A stretch of 64,000 nucleotides of DNA. Source: Geminicoccaceae bacterium (lineage in GTDB: Bacteria; Pseudomonadota; Alphaproteobacteria; Geminicoccales; Geminicoccaceae). Of the stretch, positions 30,839 to 39,921 are shown in pieces. The DNA is taken from positions 124,001 through 188,000 of the forward strand of contig JANQPX010000035.1 of assembly GCA_028285265.1 (NCBI GenBank). The letters are read 5' to 3'. The notes under the pieces are model-generated. The model did no database searches. It worked only from the letters and a program-made list of their open reading frames with translations, and was not told where the DNA came from. A program made the translations under genes and the position numbers. Within the stretch, counting starts at the first letter, position 1, and each line of letters begins with the position of its first letter.

Positions 30839-31044
30839 AGTGATTGAGAGCGATCTTGCACCACCCCCAACCCACCCAATGTTCTGCCTCTTCGATCAGT
30901 CAATATGTTGGGCCAGAAGCTGTTCGATCTGGCGTGCACACGCTCTTCTAAAAGGCTGGTTTTGGCTCGACGAGGATCGAGTGCCCTACCCATTGACGCC
31001 GCGGACGGCACGGTGCGACAGGATTTCTTTCGATCAGCGGTTTG

Positions 31045-31584
31045 CTACTCGACGACGGCATCGTCCTCAGGAACAGTCACCTTGCCCTTCAACCGCTCAA
31101 TGACATCGAACGCGGCATAGGCATTCCGGTCGTCTTCAGGTTTCTCACCCTCATGGACGACAATGTCGAGGTAGGTGACATAGCTGTAGTCTGCGCGCCC
31201 ACCACCACCGAAGACCGTGGATAGGCCGACACCGAGATTGCCGCCGCCCCCACCAATCCCAATACCGATACCGGGCGAGATGCCGCGCACCGAGCCGACG
31301 ATCGGTTCGACTTCTTTCGACACGACTTTAAAGTAGTCATGGCCGGTCTGAAGTGTGAGTTCGGCAGCGCGGTACAGAGCGAAATCCTCGACAGCTTCAC
31401 GCGACGTTGCCTCATTGCCCTCGAACTTGACGCGGTAGCGGTCGGACTCCAGCTGCTGATCACTATAGCCACCGTCACCGTCTGCGATCTGATAAGGCGT
31501 TGGCGCTGTGGCGCAGGCAGCGAGCCCAAGCATCATTAGGAGAGCCGAAGCACGAAGGCCTCGAGCAGGGAAGTTTGCAGTCAT
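31045..31584 (-). CDS. CC0125/CC1285-type lipoprotein
   Basis: The protein has 179 residues. A signal peptide with lipobox 'LGLAACATAP' is followed by 'GYSDQQLESDRYRVKFEGNEATSREAVEDFALYRAAELTL', the conserved core of a lipoprotein family I recall from Caulobacter and other alphaproteobacteria. A glycine-rich stretch ('GIGIGIGGGGGNLGVGL') sits at ~110. The C-terminus has 'VIERL' and an acidic tail. It is a paralogue of the next gene, which lies 43 bp upstream on the same strand; the two are probably cotranscribed. Function unknown. Confidence 0.83.
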   Translation of the reverse strand: MTANFPARGLRASALLMMLGLAACATAPTPYQIADGDGGYSDQQLESDRYRVKFEGNEATSREAVEDFALYRAAELTLQTGHDYFKVVSKEVEPIVGSVRGISPGIGIGIGGGGGNLGVGLSTVFGGGGRADYSYVTYLDIVVHEGEKPEDDRNAYAAFDVIERLKGKVTVPEDDAVVE

Positions 31585-31627
31585 GGCATCAACTCTTCAT
31601 CTAAAACTACGAGGCTGATCGTCATTC

Positions 31628-32179
31628 TTATTCAGCAGCATCGCTAGCACCGGGATCATCATCGGTACGAATCAACGGTTGTAAACGTTGCAGCACATCG
31701 AGGGCATCGTAGGCATCTGCGTCGTCTTCAGGCTTATCACCCTCGGCCATGACGATGACGGCAAAGCTCGAATACTCGTTCACGGGATAAGCATTGGCCG
31801 AATAAAAGCTCGGACGATAGAAACGTCGAATACCGCGCCGGCTTCCGAAGCGATCATAGTAGAAGTTATCGGAAAAACCTTGGGTGTAGTACCGAGTCGA
31901 CCGCTCCAAATCCCGATCAACCACAGTGAAATGGTCGAAGCCCTTCTGTATGGTCAACTCGGCAGAACGATAAAGCAGGTAATTCTGGACGGTATCTCTT
32001 GGGGTTGAAGGATTACCGCTGAAGGTCACGCGGTAGCGCGTCTCTTCAATCTGTTGTTCGCTATAGCCATAACGGCCTTCGCTTGGCTGATAAGGTGTTT
32101 CCACGGCACAAGCGCCAAGTGCCAAGAGCAGCGACGACGCGAGAAATCCGCGTGGACGTCTAGCGATGAATGACAGCAT
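31628..32179 (-). CDS. CC0125/CC1285-type lipoprotein (paralogue)
   Basis: The protein has 183 residues from the ATG at 32179, which has a GGAAAGG ribosome site; an upstream ATG at 32209 is poorer. The lipobox is 'LALGACAVET'. 'GYSEQQIEETRYRVTFSGNPSTPRDTVQNYLLYRSAELTIQKGFDHF' aligns directly with the neighbouring lipoprotein, as does the C-terminal 'GDKPEDDADAYDALDVLQRL'. The middle differs, being Tyr/Arg-rich instead of Gly-rich. First gene of the pair. Confidence 0.83.
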   Translation of the reverse strand: MLSFIARRPRGFLASSLLLALGACAVETPYQPSEGRYGYSEQQIEETRYRVTFSGNPSTPRDTVQNYLLYRSAELTIQKGFDHFTVVDRDLERSTRYYTQGFSDNFYYDRFGSRRGIRRFYRPSFYSANAYPVNEYSSFAVIVMAEGDKPEDDADAYDALDVLQRLQPLIRTDDDPGASDAAE

Positions 32180-32252
32180 CTCGATAAACCTTTCCGCGTA
32201 TTGAGGCATGAATATGGCGACAATGAGACCTCAAACCAAGTCAATATCGATA

Positions 32253-32275
32253 AACTTGGCAATATTCACCAAGTT
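32253..32275 (-). terminator. Inverted repeat downstream of mutS, possible terminator
   Basis: AACTTGG and CCAAGTT form 7-bp arms around a 9-nt loop, about 55 bp past the mutS stop. On the minus strand a short TTTATC follows. The arms are only moderately GC-rich and the U-tract is weak, so it could equally be an operator for the lipoprotein pair. Confidence 0.35.
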
Positions 32276-32329
32276 CGTTTGTGTTGTTTTACGTATGACG
32301 CCTTATGGTTGCTTTGTATCAGCCGCAGA

Positions 32330-34972
32330 TCATACTGATTTACTAACGAGGTAGCCCCTCAATCGGTAGACTAAGTCTAACGCTTGCTTGGCCGTTAGCT
32401 CATCAGGATCAACCTCCTCCAATATTGCCTCAACGGAGGATGGTGGTGGCGTCTCTATCTCTGCTGTCGGTTCGGCAGCACGCCGCGCTGCTGCTTGGAA
32501 AAGGGGAAGGTCATCGGCAAGCACCGCAGGGGCCGCCTTAGCCTCTCCCTGTTCGAGGCGCTTTAGCACTTCTTCCGCACGCTCCAAAACCGCTTGCGGC
32601 AACCCCGCAAGCCTGGCGACATGAATACCGTAGGAGCGATCTGCAGAGCCTTCTCCGACCTCATGGAGAAAGACGACGTCGCCACGCCATTCCTTGACCT
32701 TCATCGTCCGGCAAGCCAGGCGGCTTAGCTTTGCGGCAAGGGCGGTAAGCTCATGGTAGTGAGTCGCAAACAAGCCGCGGCAACGACAGCTTTCGTGCAA
32801 GAACTCGACTACAGCCCAAGCAATCGAGAGACCGTCATAGGTTGCCGTGCCACGGCCGATCTCATCAAGAATGACCAAGCTCTTCGGCGTTGCTTGGTTG
32901 AGAATCGCCGCGGTTTCGACCATTTCAACCATAAACGTGGATCGACCGCGCGCGAGCTCATCGGCAGCGCCCACGCGCGAAAATAAGCGATCGACGACAC
33001 CGATCGTCGCGTGATCAGCGGGAACAAAGCTTCCCGCCTGGGCCAGCACAGCAATCAGCGCATTTTGACGGAGAAAAGTGCTCTTGCCAGCCATGTTCGG
33101 ACCGGTCAGGAGCCAAAGCCGCTGCTCGTCGCCCAGATTGGAGTCGTTCGCGATGAAATGCGTTTGTTCTTTTCGTAGCGCTTGCTCAACAACGGGATGG
33201 CGGCCGCCATCAATCGCGAACCCTTCACCATCGTCGACCTCCGGACGAACGTAGCGTTCGCTCTCGGCAAGGTCGGCGAAGCCGGCAGCAACGTCGGTGC
33301 GGGCAAGCGCCTTCGCCGTTTTGGCGATGCTGTCTGCAGCAGCAAGGACGTCAGCGACGAGACGATCATACTGCTCTTGCTCGAGGGCGAGAGCACGGTC
33401 AGCTGCGCTTGCGATTTGTGTTTCAAGCGCCGCCAATTCTTCGATCGAGTAACGCGTCGCATTCGCCATACTCTGGCGCTGGACAAAATTCGGCGGCACC
33501 TTTCCGCGATGCGCTGCGGTAACCTCAATGAAATAGCCGAGCATGTTGTTATGGCGGATTTTCAACGAGGGGATGCCGGTCTCACTTTGAATACGTGCTT
33601 GCAGCTCCGCGATATGGCGCTTGGTTTGATCGCGAAGACCACGATATCGATCTAGCTCCTCAAGCCATCCTTCCCGAATAAATCCGCCATCGCGTGCGAG
33701 AACGGATGGTTCGTCGACGAGGGCCTGTCGCAATGTCTCTTTGAGGTCATGATGGTGCGCGATGTCCTCGGCCATGTCGGCTAGCGGCGGCCCTGACTCG
33801 AGCAGGAGGCTCTTGATCGATTCCGCAACGTCCAGACCCTGACGGATCGCTGCAAGATCGCGCGGGCCACCACGACCGAGCGACAGACGCGAAAGCGCGC
33901 GCTCTAAATCGGGACACCCCTTAAGGCTGGCCGTAATAGAAGCGCGAAGGGTCTGATCATCAACAAAGGCCTGTACGGCATCAAGACGGCGCCGTATCGG
34001 GGCCGCCTCGGCAAGTGGTGTCGCGAGACGAGCAGAAAGCAATCTGCCGCCAGCACCCGTGACGGTGCGATCAACCGCGGCAAGTAAACTCCCCTGGCGC
34101 TCGCCAACAAGACTTTGCAAAAGTTCCAGATTACGCCTCGTTGCGGCATCGATGATCATGTGGCTACCAGGCATGATCCGTCGAGGCGGCGACAGATGGG
34201 GAAGGCGTCCCTTTTGGGTCAGTTCGACGTAATTGATCAGCGCGCCGCAAGCGCCAAGCTCCGCGCGTGTGAACTGACCAAAGCCGTCGAGAGCCTTCAC
34301 ATCGAAGCTCTCTCGGAGCCGCCGCTCGCCCGTCTCGGACGTAAAGTCACGATCGGGGAGCGGACTTAGGCGATCATCCCAATCCTGCAGGCGCTCGCGA
34401 ACCCCTTCGTCCCCGAACATCGCATCGGCCACCAGAAGCTCGCCCGGTTCAATACGGGCCAGCGCTGGCCCAAGGCCACCATTCACGATGGGTTCGGTTA
34501 AGAATTCGCCGGTCGACATGTCGAGCCAGGCAAGCCCTAGTTTCTTTTGACTGGATGCAATGGCGGCAAGGAAATTGTGACGGCGCGCTTCAAGGAGGCT
34601 GTCTTCGGTGAGCGTTCCGGGGGTGACCAACCGGATGATCTCTCGCCGCACCACGGACTTCGGACCGCGTTTTTTCGCTTCGGCTGGGTCCTCGGTTTGC
34701 TCACAGATCGCGACTTTGAAGCCCTTTTTGATCAAGCGCTCAAGATAGCCTTCAGCGCTATGGACGGGCACGCCACACATCGGGATGTCGTCATCACCAT
34801 GCCGCCCACGCTTGGTGAGCGCTATGTCGAGGGCAGGCGCGGCCTGCTTCGCATCCTCGAAAAAAAGCTCATAGAAATCACCCATCCGGAAAAACAATAG
34901 ACAGTCCGGATGCACTGACTTCAGCTGTTGGTACTGGGCGATCATCGGTGTCGCCCGGTGACCGTTCGCCAC
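32330..34972 (-). CDS. mutS: DNA mismatch repair protein MutS
   Basis: The start is set at a GTG at 34972, six bases after a strong AAGGAG; the open frame to 35080 adds sequence not found in MutS. The product is 880 residues. Mismatch-binding domain I shows 'LLFFRMGDFYELFFEDA' with the Phe-x-Glu motif. The ATPase has 'LLTGPNMAGKSTFLRQNALI', 'VDRLFSRVGAADELARGRSTFMVEM' and 'LVILDEIGRGTATYDGLSIAWAV'. It recognises mismatches and recruits MutL. The C-terminal tail retains a helical tetramerisation-like end. Confidence 0.96.
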   Translation of the reverse strand: MANGHRATPMIAQYQQLKSVHPDCLLFFRMGDFYELFFEDAKQAAPALDIALTKRGRHGDDDIPMCGVPVHSAEGYLERLIKKGFKVAICEQTEDPAEAKKRGPKSVVRREIIRLVTPGTLTEDSLLEARRHNFLAAIASSQKKLGLAWLDMSTGEFLTEPIVNGGLGPALARIEPGELLVADAMFGDEGVRERLQDWDDRLSPLPDRDFTSETGERRLRESFDVKALDGFGQFTRAELGACGALINYVELTQKGRLPHLSPPRRIMPGSHMIIDAATRRNLELLQSLVGERQGSLLAAVDRTVTGAGGRLLSARLATPLAEAAPIRRRLDAVQAFVDDQTLRASITASLKGCPDLERALSRLSLGRGGPRDLAAIRQGLDVAESIKSLLLESGPPLADMAEDIAHHHDLKETLRQALVDEPSVLARDGGFIREGWLEELDRYRGLRDQTKRHIAELQARIQSETGIPSLKIRHNNMLGYFIEVTAAHRGKVPPNFVQRQSMANATRYSIEELAALETQIASAADRALALEQEQYDRLVADVLAAADSIAKTAKALARTDVAAGFADLAESERYVRPEVDDGEGFAIDGGRHPVVEQALRKEQTHFIANDSNLGDEQRLWLLTGPNMAGKSTFLRQNALIAVLAQAGSFVPADHATIGVVDRLFSRVGAADELARGRSTFMVEMVETAAILNQATPKSLVILDEIGRGTATYDGLSIAWAVVEFLHESCRCRGLFATHYHELTALAAKLSRLACRTMKVKEWRGDVVFLHEVGEGSADRSYGIHVARLAGLPQAVLERAEEVLKRLEQGEAKAAPAVLADDLPLFQAAARRAAEPTAEIETPPPSSVEAILEEVDPDELTAKQALDLVYRLRGYLVSKSV

Positions 34973-35363
34973 CTCACGCTCCTTACAAAATGCCTTAAGG
35001 CGTCGCTCTATATCACGGGTGCGGGTAAATGCACGACAGGAACGAAACGCGATTTCTCCGACAAGAGGTGGGTTGCACAATCTTCGCGGCTTGACGCCAA
35101 GACGGCATGGGATAGGCCGCGAAACCTCATAGCACCTCTGCTTGGCCTATGGCGTGGCTACGCATTGTTTGTACGGCCTTCAGCACCTGCCCCATGGTTC
35201 ACGAGACTGAAGCATAAGCTTGTCGATCATCGGCTATCGCCCGCTTGGCATCGCGTGGACGGACCGGCCATATCGGGCCAAGCGCTATGGAATGACGTTG
35301 AGTGTCGGCGCCTCTCTTACGGATGACGGACCTCGAGCAGGCGCACGTCGGCCGATCAGGATC
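34973..35363. other. Intergenic region without recognised gene
   Basis: These 391 bp between mutS and the outer-membrane-type gene contain the mutS ribosome site (34978-34985) but no convincing ORF. A plus-strand ORF from 34928 has no family resemblance and overlaps the mutS start. Confidence 0.4.
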
Positions 35364-36881
35364 TCAAAAACGAATGCCGAACTGGGTTTGCCAGAACTCG
35401 TAAAGCTCAAGGGAGTTCTCGTCGCGACCATTGCTGTAGGCAAAAGAGAGTTGATAATTCTCGCTGCCTGGGAAGATATAGGCGATTGCCGCGTCGAACT
35501 GATTGATGTCGTTCAGGTTGGTGTCGACATTGTGGAGATAGCGATTGGCGATTTGAAGCTCGAAGGGTCGAAAGAGCGTCTTTGGAGCTCCTCTTATCTG
35601 CATCGACGCCTGGTTACCCAATCTAAAGAACGTTCCTTCGCCATCAAGATTATTGCCATCGCCCTCAACAAAAACACGCCCTGCATCGGCGAGAAAGTCG
35701 AGACCGAAACGCAGCTCGACAGGTCCGAACGGATGAGCAAAGCCTAGGGGAATACCGGTGACTGGTGAGAAGGACGGTGTCCAGCGAAACTTCATTGTGC
35801 CGGTCTGGCTGTCGAAGTTGCTGTCGGTGCGATACAAAGGCGTTACGGCGAATTCCGAAATCAACTGTCCCGGCCAGTTGATCGTCGCTGCCTGCTGAAA
35901 TCCTGCCCCCAACGTATCGATCTGCGTTGTCGATCCGCTGGTCACACGTTCACCCTCAATGAAAGGGATAAACGTGGTGACGATGTCGTCACCACCGTCG
36001 ACCTGAAACGCGTAACCGGCAACAGCGTTAATCCGATAGGCCGTCTCGTCCTCGATCAGATCACCGGTGATGCTGAGTTGAGCAGCCTTCACGGCGCCAA
36101 GCGCGCCACGGCTCTTGTTCAGATTGTCAACGTCCCCAGCAAGCCTGAAACCGCCGTCACGTTCGCGGGCTTCATGCCAGTAGGTCTCATCACCCAAGGC
36201 CTCCTCCTCGACCGGAAGCGGCGTGCAGCGAATTTGGACCGTCGGGTTGTGTTGGATCAGGAGATCGCGGGGTTTTATGACGTCTGTATTTTGCAGCGTG
36301 GTGCGACCTGTCCCACCAATCCTCTCGATATCGTAGCCAATCCCGCCCTTTGCAGCGATGAAGGCTTGCAGCTGCTGGCGTGCGCTGTCCAGCATCGCCT
36401 GGTCGTCGTCCGTGCAGGCCTTGGCTGTCGATGAGCAATACTTCTCTTCGGTCAGCGCACGGACTTTCTCCTCGACCAGCGTATTGCCATCTCCATCGGC
36501 ATCGAGAATCGAGTCGCGCACCTCATAATGATTGAGAAGCCAAGCGAGGAGGCTCTGAGGCGAAACGATCATCCCATCCGAGAACTCGTGATCGGCATTC
36601 TGGCAGAGTTCGGCCTGTGGAAAGAAGAGCGAGGCCTCATCCGCCCGGGACGGAGGCAAAGGCAACGCAAGGGTCAAGGACAACGTCCAGGCGACGAAGG
36701 CGAGATATCGCCGAAGCAAAACAGGCAAGTGCTTTGGTCCGCTGCGGTGATGGGCAAGGTCACTGGCTGGCCAGCGCGATGCTAACACCGTTGCCGCTGG
36801 TTCATTTCCTAAAATTATCGACGATTTGCCAGACTGGTGACGTGGTGTTGCCGAACCGTGGCATTCTTGCTGGGCTCGCAT
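35364..36881 (-). CDS. Outer-membrane beta-barrel-type protein of unknown function
   Basis: The open frame is 505 codons, but the real start is probably internal: a signal peptide ('RRYLAFVAWTLSLTLALPLPPSRADE') begins only near residue 57, so the first 50 or so residues may not be translated. The mature part alternates hydrophobic/polar strands in its second half and ends 'EFWQTQFGIRF', an aromatic C-terminal residue typical of Bam substrates. A Ca-loop-like 'DADGDGN' occurs near residue 127. Cysteines cluster in the N-terminal soluble part. Family not recognised. Confidence 0.65.
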   Translation of the reverse strand: MRAQQECHGSATPRHQSGKSSIILGNEPAATVLASRWPASDLAHHRSGPKHLPVLLRRYLAFVAWTLSLTLALPLPPSRADEASLFFPQAELCQNADHEFSDGMIVSPQSLLAWLLNHYEVRDSILDADGDGNTLVEEKVRALTEEKYCSSTAKACTDDDQAMLDSARQQLQAFIAAKGGIGYDIERIGGTGRTTLQNTDVIKPRDLLIQHNPTVQIRCTPLPVEEEALGDETYWHEARERDGGFRLAGDVDNLNKSRGALGAVKAAQLSITGDLIEDETAYRINAVAGYAFQVDGGDDIVTTFIPFIEGERVTSGSTTQIDTLGAGFQQAATINWPGQLISEFAVTPLYRTDSNFDSQTGTMKFRWTPSFSPVTGIPLGFAHPFGPVELRFGLDFLADAGRVFVEGDGNNLDGEGTFFRLGNQASMQIRGAPKTLFRPFELQIANRYLHNVDTNLNDINQFDAAIAYIFPGSENYQLSFAYSNGRDENSLELYEFWQTQFGIRF

Positions 36882-37518
36882 CGGCGGAACGACGGTCGAT
36901 AACAGTCATCAGAGCACGTACCATCCGTCCTTCAGACGTCAGATCTGTTTTGGATATCAAGACGGCCGCCGGCTAAACCGACGGCACGCCTTTTGAGTTC
37001 AGGGGCCGGAAGACTCTCGAGAGCCTATAGCGTGATCGAACTTCGTGACGGCCCATCGGGACCAAGGTCAGTTTGCTTTGCATCACGTTCGGTTCAAGAA
37101 ATGACACTGGAGGATCGTGTCTCTCCGGTGCCTCGACTGCGTCGCAAAGCCGCGATCAGCTGCGATGGCGCCGTCGGACGCGGCTTACGCCGGGATCGCA
37201 CAATCAGCTAGGCGATCATCTGCCCGCGTCCGGTCTTCTTTTCTACGAGCGAAGAGCCCGCTCAGGAGAGACGCAAAGGCCTCGGACCTCAGCCGTCGTC
37301 CCTGCACCAAACCCTTTTCGATCGCCTCCAAGTCAGGCCTTTCAGTTGCGGCAAAGCTTCGATTCAGTGACATGGTCATCTCCTCTTTCGGTGGCCTTCC
37401 TGCGCGATGCATTCCGGCCGTGTCATCTGAGAGGCAATGTAATTCTTGGCGTGAAAGTTGATAATATACTGATTTATGATAAGATCTTTGCGTAAAATGC
37501 ACAGATAAAGATCATCCC
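36882..37518. other. Intergenic region upstream of LysR gene
   Basis: These 637 bp carry no supported gene. The last 80 bp become AT-rich. A possible promoter for the LysR gene reads TTCTTG (37443-37448), 16 bp, TATACT (37465-37470). Confidence 0.4.
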
Positions 37519-38451
37519 ATGAATACCCTTGAAGCCATGAATCTCCTGGTCGAGGCTGTCGATGGCGGTAGCTTTTCTGCCGCAGGGCGGGAGCTCGGAC
37601 TCGCCCCATCCTCGGTCGCGCGCGGCATCAGCAGTTTGGAAGACGATCTCGGCATACGCTTGCTCAACCGAACAACGCGAAAGCTCAGTCTAACCGAGGC
37701 TGGACGCCTCTATATCGAACGAGCAAGGCGTATTCTCAACGACGTTGAGGATGCTCGACTCTCGATAACGCAGCTCGAAGCCGACCCGCGCGGAACCCTC
37801 AAATTAAATGCTGCGACAGCGTTTGGGCGCATTCATGTCGTGCCCATGTTGCCGGCATTTCTGCAGCAATACCCTGAACTTAGCGTCGATCTCACCCTAA
37901 CTGACGCCTTTGTCGATTTGGTTGAGGAGGGTGTCGATCTCGCAATCCGAGTGGGCGAGCTCAAAGACAGCAGCATGATTGCGCGACGCCTTGCGCCAAA
38001 TGACAGGGTCCTTTGCGCAAGCCCAGACTATTTCGATCGCAGGGGAAGGCCTGAGTCCCCAAGTGATCTGAGCGACCATGACTGCCTGATCTATAAGCGC
38101 GGCAATGACCGTCCAATTTGGCACTTTCGAGGTCCGGATGGCGTCATCCAAGATGTACAGGCCAGTGGTCATTTTCAAACCAACAATACGGAAGCGCTGT
38201 ATGCCGTGACCCTTGAAGGTCAGGGCGTGACAATCCTACCCACCTGGCTAATCGGACAGGATCTCGCAGAAAGACGCCTGGAAACCGTTCTCAATGACTA
38301 CACCGTCAGTCCCACAGCGCTGGACACCAGTATCTACGCGATCTTTCCTTATAACCGTCACCTATCGCCCAAAGTTCGCGCCTTTATCGATGCCTTGGTT
38401 GACCGCTTTACGCCCACGCCACCATGGGCGACAGCTGCGCAGAATCCATGA
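37519..38451 (+). CDS. LysR-family transcriptional regulator
   Basis: The protein has 310 residues. The N-terminal winged HTH reads 'MNLLVEAVDGGSFSAAGRELGLAPSSVARGISSLEDDLGIRLLNRTTRKLSLTEAG'; the rest is a two-lobed effector domain ('GTLKLNAATAFGRIHVVPMLPAFLQQYPELSVDL'). The sequence is of the CrgA/AaeR-like subgroup that often acts on nearby genes. No divergent target gene is adjacent; the closest leftward gene is the outer-membrane-type protein at 36881. Confidence 0.92.
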   Translation: MNTLEAMNLLVEAVDGGSFSAAGRELGLAPSSVARGISSLEDDLGIRLLNRTTRKLSLTEAGRLYIERARRILNDVEDARLSITQLEADPRGTLKLNAATAFGRIHVVPMLPAFLQQYPELSVDLTLTDAFVDLVEEGVDLAIRVGELKDSSMIARRLAPNDRVLCASPDYFDRRGRPESPSDLSDHDCLIYKRGNDRPIWHFRGPDGVIQDVQASGHFQTNNTEALYAVTLEGQGVTILPTWLIGQDLAERRLETVLNDYTVSPTALDTSIYAIFPYNRHLSPKVRAFIDALVDRFTPTPPWATAAQNP

Positions 38452-38553
38452 CAGCAACAATATCCTTGGCTAAAGATACGTGAGATCTGCAGAATACTGA
38501 CAGCTTGTCTTGACCTCAGCGCTCGAATCGTGTTGATCACGATCGTTCGTTGT

Positions 38554-38629
38554 GCGCGCGTAGCTCAATTGGCAGAGCAGCTGACTTTTAATCAGCGGGT
38601 TCTGGGTTCGAGTCCCAGCGCGCGTACCA
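38554..38629 (+). tRNA. tRNA-Lys (anticodon TTT)
   Basis: The 76 nt fold as a complete cloverleaf: acceptor GCGCGCG/CGCGCGT (with a G1-U72 wobble), D arm GCTC...GAGC, anticodon stem GCTGA/TCAGC with loop CTTTTAA, T arm CTGGG-TTCGAGT-CCCAG, and an encoded ACCA end. Anticodon TTT decodes AAA/AAG. The region directly 3' of it holds truncated genes, consistent with this tRNA being an integration site. Confidence 0.93.
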
Positions 38630-38638
38630 ATACTTTCA

Positions 38639-39102
38639 TTGTCCATAGAGGCTGTCTCGAGCGCGAAGCAGTCGCTCAATTCTTGCGTGATGCCTTTATG
38701 AATCTCCGCCCCCACGCTCGATGCTTTGTCTGGCAGGGGTGGCAAAACGCCATCGTGCTCCTAGGTATGTATGAGCTTTCGAGCCTGGTGCGCAAAGCCT
38801 ACCAACGCTGCCTGATCGACCCAGGCTGGACCCTGCCCGATGAATTTGAAGCTGATCTAAAGCGCCATATAGATCAGGAACAGGCGGGCATCGACGATGA
38901 ATACAGCCTCTTTGGCGACACGATCGAAGAGCTCTCCACCTGGCATTGGTCCGAAGAAGGCTTTGACGATATCGAGGACCCAAGCTTCCTCGACATGATC
39001 GACCCTTCGGCCCCGACCACCAATCCCTTCAGAAACGTCGGACGCAACGATCCTTGCCCTTGCGGCAGCGGCAAGAAATTCAAGAAGTGTTGCCTCCATT
39101 AA
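38639..39102 (+). pseudogene. DUF1186/SEC-C protein, 5'-truncated remnant
   Basis: The frame encodes 'REAVAQFLRDAFMNLRPHARCFVWQGWQNAIVLLGMYELSSLVRKAY', a 'DTIEELSTWHW' segment and a C-terminal zinc-binding SEC-C motif 'GRNDPCPCGSGKKFKKCCLH'. This matches my memory of the C-terminal half of DUF1186 proteins. The N-terminal half is missing: upstream of about 38640 the same frame reads through the tRNA. Translation could restart at the ATG at 38698, giving a 134-residue product. A truncation at an integration junction is the simplest explanation. Confidence 0.62.
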
Positions 39103-39109
39103 ACGAACA

Positions 39110-39460
39110 ATGGGCACGTGCCAGAGACGCCACGCTTACCATGCCTTCATCACGGAAGAGCATGGGGCTAGCTGCGGCGTTACAGGCAGTCCTTTCATCG
39201 ATGACTGCGACGACGATCAGGCAGGCAATTTGCTGGCCAGGATTTACGGACCGCTCGATCCGCCTGTAGATCCACCAACCGGCCATCTGATCGAGTTTGA
39301 TCAACGTGAGTTCCTGGCCAATCCCACCGACCATGGATTAGGTGAAACCGGTTTCGTCTATGTTCCTGTTGAATGCGCTGACGGTGCAACTTGCCGCGTG
39401 CACATCGCCTTTCATGGCTGCAAGCAGACGACCGATATGAACAATGAATTTCCGCTCCCA
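39110..39460 (+). pseudogene. Poly(3-hydroxybutyrate) depolymerase-like remnant
   Basis: The frame encodes 'TGSPFIDDCDDDQAGNLLARIYGPL', 'GHLIEFDQREFLANPTDHGLGETGFVYVP' and 'CRVHIAFHGCKQTTD', closely resembling the middle of extracellular PHB depolymerases just before the catalytic Ser region. The signal peptide and N-terminal part are missing. After 'HGCKQ' the sequence no longer resembles the family although the frame stays open to 39721, so the catalytic GxSxG region is absent. It lies 8 bp after the DUF1186 remnant. Confidence 0.6.
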
Positions 39461-39904
39461 CTGGTCAAATCAGGTGTGGTGAGTTCGATCGAATTTGAGC
39501 TGCTGGACGGCGTCGCAACGATATTGCTTGACGGGCATAACAATCCAGGGCTCAGAGCGGAGGACCGGTCGTTTTCATTCCCAACGGTCTCCCTGTCGGT
39601 GGCCCAAATCAATTCTGTGCCACTGGCTCCGTGTCTGGGTATCCAAGCTACCGCGAACCGGTTTTTGATCAGAAAGGCAATGGAACTGATCATTTCACAC
39701 AAAATAGTCCAGGCTTTATAACAGCTTACGACATCAAGTGCCCGAAAGAGATAATCCAAGCGAATCCCATAGGATTTCGACTTTTGTAGCAACCTAAGGT
39801 CATGACACCAAGTTATCGTCCCACTTTTGGTCTGGAACCTTAATAGCATTTGGGCTGTCATCCGCAAACATCGCCCCCCCGCTTCAACCTTTTGCCTCGC
39901 GAGG
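39461..39904. other. Degenerate stretch between remnants and the large-gene cassette
   Basis: No intact gene is present. One plus-strand frame from about 39541 to 39786, with no start codon, reads protein-like ('FIPNGLPVGGPNQFCATGS', 'GNGTDHFTQNSPGFITAYD') and probably is another gene fragment; the family is not recognised. Base composition is lower in GC than the neighbours. Confidence 0.4.
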
Positions 39905-39921
39905 GTTCGCTCGCAGCGAAC
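39905..39921 (-). terminator. Perfect hairpin abutting the last cassette gene
   Basis: GTTCGCT-CGC-AGCGAAC forms a 7-bp perfect stem with a 3-nt loop that starts at the base after the stop codon of the 719-residue gene. A second self-complementary CCTCGCGAGG follows. No U-tract is present, so intrinsic termination is uncertain. Confidence 0.4.

Noticed and set aside
38530..38697. Start of the DUF1186/SEC-C frame upstream of 38698
   Set aside because: This part reads through the complete tRNA-Lys, so the open frame there is fortuitous.
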